From the NCBI GenBank assembly GCA_040758475.1, contig JBFLVN010000011.1, positions 1 to 27,871 on the forward strand: a stretch of 27,871 bases of DNA, written 5' to 3'. Both the position numbers and the translations under genes were made by a program. The stretch comes from JBFLVN01 sp040758475. Its GTDB lineage: Bacteria > JAGRBM01. The notes beneath the pieces were generated by a model, which did not search any database, had not been told where the DNA came from, and worked only from the letters and a program-made list of their open reading frames with translations. Numbering within the stretch: the stretch's first letter is position 1; each line of letters opens with the position of its first letter. This document shows, one piece after another, positions 22,691 to 27,871 of this stretch.

Positions 22691-24370
22691 GTGGTTCTCA
22701 TTCTACTCGCCTTGGTGCCGATTGTTGTGGGTCATTATGCCTCCAATCGGTCCCTGTTCCGGGCAACGGGGTTCTGGTACTTCATCGGGGGCGTCGGAGA
22801 ATCCCTCTGGATTCTCTCTTACGCTGGCATCGAGCTCGCCCCCAGCAACGCTTTCGCTCTTTGGGCAACGCGGTCCGCGTGGATCGGCCCGGCCCTTGGC
22901 GCGTCGGCGGCTTATCTAGGAACACGTGCCTTTGTTACCGATCAGAAATCCCCTTCTTTTGAAATAGCAGCGGCGTTCCTCGTATCCCTCGCCTTCCATC
23001 TGCCGGCGGTGCTCACTTCCGGGGCGGTCGTCAGCGTCGATATTTCCGGGTTCCAGCCCGTCTGGAAATTCGGCCCTTACGCTATCGTTCCGGCGGCGTT
23101 CTGGGCCACCGTGATCGCTGCCAATCTCTCTTTTTTGATCCGCCACCGCAAGCAACTGTCATGGGATAAGTACAACCGTATGATCATCCTCTGTGGAGTC
23201 ACGTCGGTTGTAATGATTGGACAACTAGTCACGAACCAGATCCTTCCAAACGTTCTCGGCAACACCCGCTACTACCTCATCGGCCCATCAATCTCTGTGA
23301 TCCCCTTCGTGGCCGGTGCATGGCTTCTCGTGGAAGAACGCCTTCCCGATCTTTGGGGTGCTCTTGGTAAGATATTCCCCAACGCCCGCAGCCGTTTCGT
23401 AAAAGCCCTGGAAAACCTGGAGCAGGAAATCGAGAAAGTCGCGACGACGGAAGGCGCTCTCGACCAACTGTCGGGGCTCTTCGGGGCGCGGCTTTCCTAT
23501 TCAACCGTCGGCACCGCCGGCGCCATCCCGGGAACCACCGGCCGGGGGTTCCTCTGGATTCCCCCTTCGGAGAGGGCCCGTCTCTACGGCCCCAAGGATA
23601 CGGAGCGGCTCCGCCGGATTATCGACAAGATCGCCAAACAGCCGGACCAGCACCAGATGCAGGCCTCAGCGATGCACATCACGGGCTGGTTGAGCGAAAC
23701 CCGGATCGACACCCCCCGGACCGTCCCCTGGGTGCTGGGTTCCGTCGGCTCGCTACAGGTGACGGAGCGAATCCGCCTGACCCTGGATTCCGAAGGGGTC
23801 GCCCTCGTGCAGTTGCAGGAAGACCCCGCCGAGTTCATCCAGGGCATCAAGCAGCTCGTGGGGCGGGCCAATTTTCTGGAACTCGATTACCCCGACCGGA
23901 TGGACGGAGGGACTCGTCTCGCCGGGAAGCTGCTCTGGCATTCCCCGGCTTCGTCAAGCCTTTTCGTGGCCGTGCGGGTTCACACGGATATCCGCTCCCC
24001 GCAATTCGAGGGCGCTTTGGCGGAATTGTTCCAGCAAGGGGCGAAACTTCTGCTCGTCTCGCAGCTCCCTCTCGAACAGATTACTACCGCACAGCTCTTC
24101 AAGTCCTTCTCTTTGCGCATTGAGGATATCGCGACGTACGAGGTGCCGCGGCGCCCCGAGCGAATCGAAGACCTTTCGGTCCTCGTGGACCACTACCTCG
24201 CCCAGATCGAGACCGATTACGGGCGGCGCTTCTTCCTGACGCCCGAGGAAAGGCAGATTCTCTGCTCCCACGCCTGGACGGGTTCGACCACCATGCTCCG
24301 GGGGCTTCTGGAACGGATGATTCTCACCCGTTGGGGCGGGAGACCCGAACAAAGTCCGATCGCATCCTGA
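22691..24370 (+). CDS. Seven-helix membrane protein with an eroded sigma54-activator ATPase domain
   Basis: A 559-residue protein. GTG 22691 is chosen because GGAG (22681-22684) precedes it; the longer TTG start at 22625 overlaps the previous gene. Residues 1 to about 225 hold around seven hydrophobic segments in the style of the 7TM sensor domain found on some histidine kinases. A short coiled coil follows. The C-terminal part aligns by eye with bEBP AAA+ domains: the Walker A region reads MDGGTRLAGKLLWHSPASSS then LFVAV, with the Lys lost (Gly406-Gly407-Thr408). The stretch that should hold GAFTGA and Walker B is deleted. The lid keeps VPRRPERIEDL (near 486) and HAWTGSTTMLRGLLERMIL (near 527), which mirror PPLRERPEDI and the WPGNVREL helix. 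It cannot be a working ATPase or kinase. Likely a membrane sensor that touches a bEBP-type partner, probably the next gene product. Confidence 0.7.
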   Translation: MVLILLALVPIVVGHYASNRSLFRATGFWYFIGGVGESLWILSYAGIELAPSNAFALWATRSAWIGPALGASAAYLGTRAFVTDQKSPSFEIAAAFLVSLAFHLPAVLTSGAVVSVDISGFQPVWKFGPYAIVPAAFWATVIAANLSFLIRHRKQLSWDKYNRMIILCGVTSVVMIGQLVTNQILPNVLGNTRYYLIGPSISVIPFVAGAWLLVEERLPDLWGALGKIFPNARSRFVKALENLEQEIEKVATTEGALDQLSGLFGARLSYSTVGTAGAIPGTTGRGFLWIPPSERARLYGPKDTERLRRIIDKIAKQPDQHQMQASAMHITGWLSETRIDTPRTVPWVLGSVGSLQVTERIRLTLDSEGVALVQLQEDPAEFIQGIKQLVGRANFLELDYPDRMDGGTRLAGKLLWHSPASSSLFVAVRVHTDIRSPQFEGALAELFQQGAKLLLVSQLPLEQITTAQLFKSFSLRIEDIATYEVPRRPERIEDLSVLVDHYLAQIETDYGRRFFLTPEERQILCSHAWTGSTTMLRGLLERMILTRWGGRPEQSPIAS

Positions 24371-24383
24371 GGGACCTTCATCA

Positions 24384-25859
24384 ATGGATCAAAAAAGGCT
24401 TCACCAGCAACCTGCCCAGAAAAAAGCCGCCAAACCCTCCAACGTCCTGCTCGTAGGAACGCACGCGGCATCGCGCCAGCATCTCGCCCGCGTTCTCGGC
24501 GCTGCTGGCCACATGGTCGTCGAAACGGGCACCACCGCCGAAGCGCTCCGGTACGCCTCCCAGCTCATGTTCGACGTGGTGCTGGCCGATACGGCGCTTC
24601 TCGCCCGCCAGGGGCTCGATTTCGTGGAAACGATGACCCGAAGCTTTTCCGAACCCGTGATGGTCGTCGTGGCGGAAAGCGGATCGGACGAAACGGCCCT
24701 CCAAGCCGTCTCCCGCGGCGCGCTGGATTTCATCTTCAAGCCTTTCGATGAGGAATCCCTCCTCCACCGGATTTCGACGGCGGTCGCGTTCCGGGACGCC
24801 AAAAAGGCGGAAACGCTCTCCTTCCGCGCACGCACGCTCAATCCGGACAACCAGTACCTCCTCCTCCCCTCGGCGCCCATGTCCAACCTCTACAAACAGG
24901 CGGCCCGCTTCGCCGTCCAGGTGGAAAAACCCGTCCTTATCGCCGGGGAAGCCGGCTGCGGGAAGGAGCACGTAGCGCAACTCATCCACGACTTCTCCCC
25001 GTATTCGGAAGGCCCTTTCGTCTCCATCTATTGCCCGGCGCTCGACCAATCGGCCCTGTATTCGGAACTCTTCGGATGCGAAAACGGCGCCGCCCAGGGA
25101 GCGACGGAGCGGCGGCAAGGCGTATTCGAACTGGCGGGCAAGGGCACTCTCTTTCTAGACGAAGTGGCCGCCTTGCCGATGGATGCTCAGGCTTCGCTCT
25201 TGCGCGTCTTGGAAACCAGGACTTTCTCCCGGCTCGGGTCGACCACCGATCTCAAAACCGACGTGCGCGTCGTCGCCGCCACCAGCCGGGATCTCGACGC
25301 CCTGGTCCTCAAGGGCCTCTTTCTCCCCGATCTCTGCCGGCGCCTCTCGGAAGCCAGAATCCCTGTGCCGCCCCTCCGGGGCCGCCCCGAAGACATCGAG
25401 TACATGGCCCAGCGTTTCTGCGATCAGATTTCGCGGACGCGCGGCCTTCGCGCCTCCCTTTCGCCGGAAGCCCTCGCGGCGCTCATCCGGTACCCCTGGC
25501 CGGGCAACGCCCGGGAACTTAAGAACGTCATCGAGCGGATCGTCCTCCTCAAGAACGGCGGGGTCATCGAAGAAGCGGATCTCCTTCTCACGCCAATCGG
25601 GCAACCGGCCGTTGGCAAAAAGATGCCGGCGAACACCTACAAACCCGCCGCCCGGCAATCTCCTCCGCCCCAAGATCATTCTTCCGCGACGTCCCCCATG
25701 AGCCTCGCCAAGGCCGAAGCGCTCCACATCCAGCGCGTCCTCGTATACTGCGCGGGCAATCGCACCCGGGCCGCCCAGATACTGGGAATCGCCAGGTCCA
25801 CGCTGGTCCGGAAGATTGCGGACTTGAAGATCGAATTTGGCGGGCTTAACGAAAAGTAA
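24384..25859 (+). CDS. bEBP-like response regulator with altered GAFTGA loop
   Basis: A 491-residue NtrC-family protein. The receiver (about 20-135) keeps the phospho-acceptor Asp69 and Lys119 but lacks the acidic pair (VLLVGTHAASR) and the switch Thr (VVVAESG). The AAA+ domain has Walker A GEAGCGK at 188-194 and Walker B TLFLDE at 255-260. The sigma54-contacting loop reads GAAQGA (235-240) instead of GAFTGA, and the first arginine-finger position is Leu314 (FLPDLCRRL). A Fis-type helix-turn-helix ends it (RTRAAQILGIARSTLVRKI). By analogy with family members lacking GAFTGA, it probably binds DNA without activating sigma54. GAGGGA 8 nt upstream supports the ATG; 13 nt separate it from the membrane protein gene, so they are co-expressed. 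Confidence 0.88.
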   Translation: MDQKRLHQQPAQKKAAKPSNVLLVGTHAASRQHLARVLGAAGHMVVETGTTAEALRYASQLMFDVVLADTALLARQGLDFVETMTRSFSEPVMVVVAESGSDETALQAVSRGALDFIFKPFDEESLLHRISTAVAFRDAKKAETLSFRARTLNPDNQYLLLPSAPMSNLYKQAARFAVQVEKPVLIAGEAGCGKEHVAQLIHDFSPYSEGPFVSIYCPALDQSALYSELFGCENGAAQGATERRQGVFELAGKGTLFLDEVAALPMDAQASLLRVLETRTFSRLGSTTDLKTDVRVVAATSRDLDALVLKGLFLPDLCRRLSEARIPVPPLRGRPEDIEYMAQRFCDQISRTRGLRASLSPEALAALIRYPWPGNARELKNVIERIVLLKNGGVIEEADLLLTPIGQPAVGKKMPANTYKPAARQSPPPQDHSSATSPMSLAKAEALHIQRVLVYCAGNRTRAAQILGIARSTLVRKIADLKIEFGGLNEK

Positions 25860-25877
25860 CGCCTGCTTCTCTTCGCC

Positions 25878-25908
25878 TCGACACAACTGGCCCAGCATCG
25901 GCTAGACT
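25878..25908 (+). promoter_or_regulatory. Candidate promoter of the riboswitch-antiporter transcript
   Basis: TCGACA (25878-25883) and TAGACT (25903-25908) with a long 19-nt spacer. The predicted start near 25915 coincides with the first paired base of the riboswitch. Sequence match is modest; placement is the main support. Confidence 0.4.
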
Positions 25909-25915
25909 CCATTTG

Positions 25916-26040
25916 ATGCGCCGAACCCCGCCACGGGCGGGGACGGGGGAACCACTACCTGGGGCGAATTGCCGAAAAGCAAAGGGCAATCATCTCTTCT
26001 GCCCGAGCCCGTCAGCTAACCTCGCAGGCGTTGGAGAGAG
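25916..26040 (+). promoter_or_regulatory. Cyclic-di-AMP riboswitch (ydaO/yuaA class)
   Basis: The conserved blocks of the ydaO aptamer appear in order. GCCGAA is at 25920-25925, GGACGGGGGAACCAC at 25941-25955, and GGGGCGAAT at 25961-25969. A hairpin ATTGCC/GGCAAT (25968-25973, 25985-25990) follows, then GAGCCCGTCAGCTAACCTC at 26005-26023 and the closing AGGCG at 26026-26030. The P1 stem pairs CGCC (25919-25922) with GGCG (26027-26030). TCTCT in ATCTCTTC (25990-25997) can pair with AGAGA in GGAGAGAGG (26033-26041), the pairing expected from the published aptamer structures. Recognised from memory of the Thermoanaerobacter example; no covariance search was run. It lies 73 nt upstream of a cation:proton antiporter gene. 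Confidence 0.9.
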
Positions 26041-26113
26041 GAACCTCACCGGAAATCATCCGGAAGGTCATCCTCATGGCGATGGCCTTTGCCCGACGGC
26101 AGGAGGGCTCCGG
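26041..26113 (+). promoter_or_regulatory. Expression platform and ribosome site of the antiporter gene
   Basis: No intrinsic terminator with a T run is seen, so control may be translational. The ribosome site AGGAGGG (26101-26107) lies 6 nt before the GTG. It can be masked by GCCC (26091-26094) pairing with GGGC (26105-26108), or by upstream CCTC segments. A small hairpin CCGG-N7-CCGG is at 26049-26063. Confidence 0.5.
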
Positions 26114-27871
26114 GTGGAATTTTTCGTTCACAACCCCCTCTCTCGCCTGATCGTTCAGATCATTCTCATTCTCATCAGCACGCGCCTCGTGGGGCTGGTG
26201 ATGCGGCTCATCGGCCAGCCGCAGGTCATCGCCGAGGTGGTGGGCGGCATTCTCCTGGGCCCTTCCCTTCTGGGCTGGCTGTTTCCCAGCGTAGAACGGG
26301 TCCTTTTTACGCCGGACTCTATGCAGCTCCTTAGCCTCATCAGCCAGCTTGGCCTCGTCTTGTTCATTTTCCTGATCGGACTGGAACTCGACCCCAAACT
26401 GATGCGCGGGCGCGGGCACACGTCCATCATCATCAGCCACACGAGCATCGTCGTTCCCTTCGCCCTGGGGGCGGCCCTCGCCGTCTATCTCTATCCCCGC
26501 CTCGCGCCGCCGGGTATCCCCCGGAGTTCCTTCCTGCTGTTTATGGGCCTCGCCATGAGCATCACCGCATTTCCCGTGCTGGCCCGCATCCTCTCCGAGC
26601 GGCGGCTCACGGACACTCCCGTAGGCGCCCTGACCATTACCTGCGCCGCCGTCGACGACGTGACGGCCTGGTGTCTGCTCGCCTTCGTCGTCTCTCTGGT
26701 CGGCACTACCGGAATCGGAGACGCTGTCCAGACGACGGCCCTAGCCCTTCTCTACATCGCGGGGATGTGGCTGCTCGTTCGTCCCTTCATGCGGCGCTTC
26801 GGAGCGCGCATCGCCAACCGGGAGGGGCTCACGCAGAACGTCGTCGCCGCCGTTCTTCTTCTCCTTCTGGTCTCCAGTTGGGCGACCGAACTCATCGGCA
26901 TCCACGCCCTGTTCGGCGCCTTCCTGTTCGGCGTCGTCATGCCGCGCGAGGGGAATTTCATCCGCGTTCTCGCGGAAAAAATCGAGGATATCGTCCTCGT
27001 CCTGCTTCTCCCGCTCTTTTTCGCTTTCAGTGGTCTTCGTACCGAAATCGGTTTGCTTTCCACGGGATCGGACTGGCTGATCTGCGGTCTCATCACCCTG
27101 GTGGCCTGCGCGGGGAAGTTCGGCGGTTGTGCGATCGCGGCGCGCCTGACGGGAACCCCCTGGCGGGAGGCGGCCGCCATGGGCGTCCTCGTCAATACGC
27201 GGGGCCTCATGGAACTCGTCGTGCTCAACATCGGACTCGATCTCGGCGTCATCAGCCCGGAGCTCTTCACAATGATGGTGATCATGGCGCTCGTAACGAC
27301 GTTCATGACGGCGCCGTTGCTTGACTGGATCTATCCTCCCGAACGGCTCCATCGCTTGCGCCTGGAGGAAGCGGAGACCGCGGCGCCCGTTCTGGCGCAA
27401 CGCTTTACGGCCCTTCTCTGCGTGGCGTACGACCGTAGCGGGCCCGGACTCCTGCGCCTTGGTACTGCTTTGACGGCCGGCAACCCGGATGCCGACCGTC
27501 TCTACGCCCTTCGCCTGCTACCGCCCACGGACAGGGCGTCGTTCTACGTGGATGGAACGCCGGAAGAACGCGGCGCAGCAGCCCTCTCACCGCTCCTCAA
27601 AGAAGCCAAGGACCAGGGCAGGGAGGTAAGGCCCCTCGCCTTCGTCTCGTCGTCGCCCGCGGACGATATTTGTGGTGTGGCGCACGCCAAGCAGGCGGAT
27701 CTCATCTTGCTCGGGTGGCACAAACCGCTGCTTGGGGACGCGATCCTCGGCGGAACCGTCCGCGCGGTCATGCGAAAGTCACCGGCCAGCGCGGGGGTAT
27801 TGGTCGACCGGGGTCTTTCCGCCATCCGGAAGGTTCTGGTCGCCTACAGAGGCGGCCTCCACGACCGCGCG
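26114..27871 (+). CDS. CPA2/CHX-type cation:proton antiporter with USP-like C-terminus, 3' end missing
   Basis: The frame from GTG 26114 is open to the window end (586 residues). The first about 400 residues form a Na/H-exchanger domain with many helices. Family marks: VVGGILLGPSLLGWL, SQLGLVLFIFLIGLELD, the ion-binding AVDDVTAW with Asp181-Asp182, IHALFGAFLFGVVMPR, FAFSGLRTEIGLL, and NTRGLMELVVLNIGLDLG. The last two are typical of the CHX branch of CPA2 (potassium or sodium/proton exchange). From about 420 a universal-stress-protein-like cytoplasmic tail follows (LILLGWHKPLLG, LVDRGLSAIRKVLVAYRGG). A very strong Shine-Dalgarno fixes the start. Control by the c-di-AMP riboswitch upstream fits potassium handling. 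The exact cation is not readable. Confidence 0.92.
   Translation, partial: MEFFVHNPLSRLIVQIILILISTRLVGLVMRLIGQPQVIAEVVGGILLGPSLLGWLFPSVERVLFTPDSMQLLSLISQLGLVLFIFLIGLELDPKLMRGRGHTSIIISHTSIVVPFALGAALAVYLYPRLAPPGIPRSSFLLFMGLAMSITAFPVLARILSERRLTDTPVGALTITCAAVDDVTAWCLLAFVVSLVGTTGIGDAVQTTALALLYIAGMWLLVRPFMRRFGARIANREGLTQNVVAAVLLLLLVSSWATELIGIHALFGAFLFGVVMPREGNFIRVLAEKIEDIVLVLLLPLFFAFSGLRTEIGLLSTGSDWLICGLITLVACAGKFGGCAIAARLTGTPWREAAAMGVLVNTRGLMELVVLNIGLDLGVISPELFTMMVIMALVTTFMTAPLLDWIYPPERLHRLRLEEAETAAPVLAQRFTALLCVAYDRSGPGLLRLGTALTAGNPDADRLYALRLLPPTDRASFYVDGTPEERGAAALSPLLKEAKDQGREVRPLAFVSSSPADDICGVAHAKQADLILLGWHKPLLGDAILGGTVRAVMRKSPASAGVLVDRGLSAIRKVLVAYRGGLHDRA

Overview
The window is GC-rich, densely coded DNA from a Gram-negative bacterium. 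Evidence for the cell type is lipobox lipoproteins, a LolB-like lipoprotein, a six-helix chemotaxis receptor, and several sigma54-type (bEBP) regulators. The gene mix resembles deltaproteobacterial or Nitrospirota-like environmental lineages, but nothing here fixes the taxon. There is no rRNA or tRNA, and I see no CRISPR array, insertion sequence or prophage gene.

Layout. (1) 1-2489: the 3' part of a TPR-repeat protein gene, followed at once by a LolB/DUF4292-like lipoprotein gene. (2) 2513-8946: a peptide-type ABC importer (lipoprotein binding protein, two YejB/YejE-like permeases, one ATPase). Two paralogous genes with their own strong promoter sit between the permeases and the ATPase. They encode free-standing MshEN domains with SHOCT-like tails; one keeps both c-di-GMP-type motifs and the other has lost them. 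A terminator follows the ATPase gene. (3) 8947-9490: a non-coding spacer between convergent genes, holding imperfect repeats and a perfect hairpin. (4) 9491-14028: a divergent pair of exported, probably Ca-binding proteins: a 1049-residue thrombospondin type 3 repeat protein (minus strand) and a small protein with four DxNxDGxxD loops exactly 24 residues apart (plus strand). (5) 14071-17304: a double zinc-ribbon protein and an unusual chemotaxis receptor. (6) 17386-18206: an SRPBCC/DUF2505-like protein and a small unknown.

(7) 18199-25859 is the most striking part. A sigma54 activator with an intact GAFTGA loop but a dead receiver domain diverges from a 966-residue fusion of a LuxD-like acyl thioesterase and a PaaK/LuxE-like adenylating enzyme. 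The fusion gene has a -24/-12 promoter and a palindrome at the usual enhancer distance. Downstream lie a seven-helix membrane protein fused to an eroded bEBP ATPase domain, and a bEBP-like response regulator whose GAFTGA loop reads GAAQGA. I propose this is a regulated fatty-acid or aryl-acid activation locus with an unconventional membrane-linked control pair.

(8) 25878-27871: a ydaO/yuaA-type cyclic-di-AMP riboswitch stands directly in front of a CPA2/CHX-type cation:proton antiporter with a universal-stress-protein-like tail, cut by the window end. This matches the known role of c-di-AMP in potassium homeostasis. With the MshEN pair, the window holds candidate receptors for two different cyclic dinucleotides.
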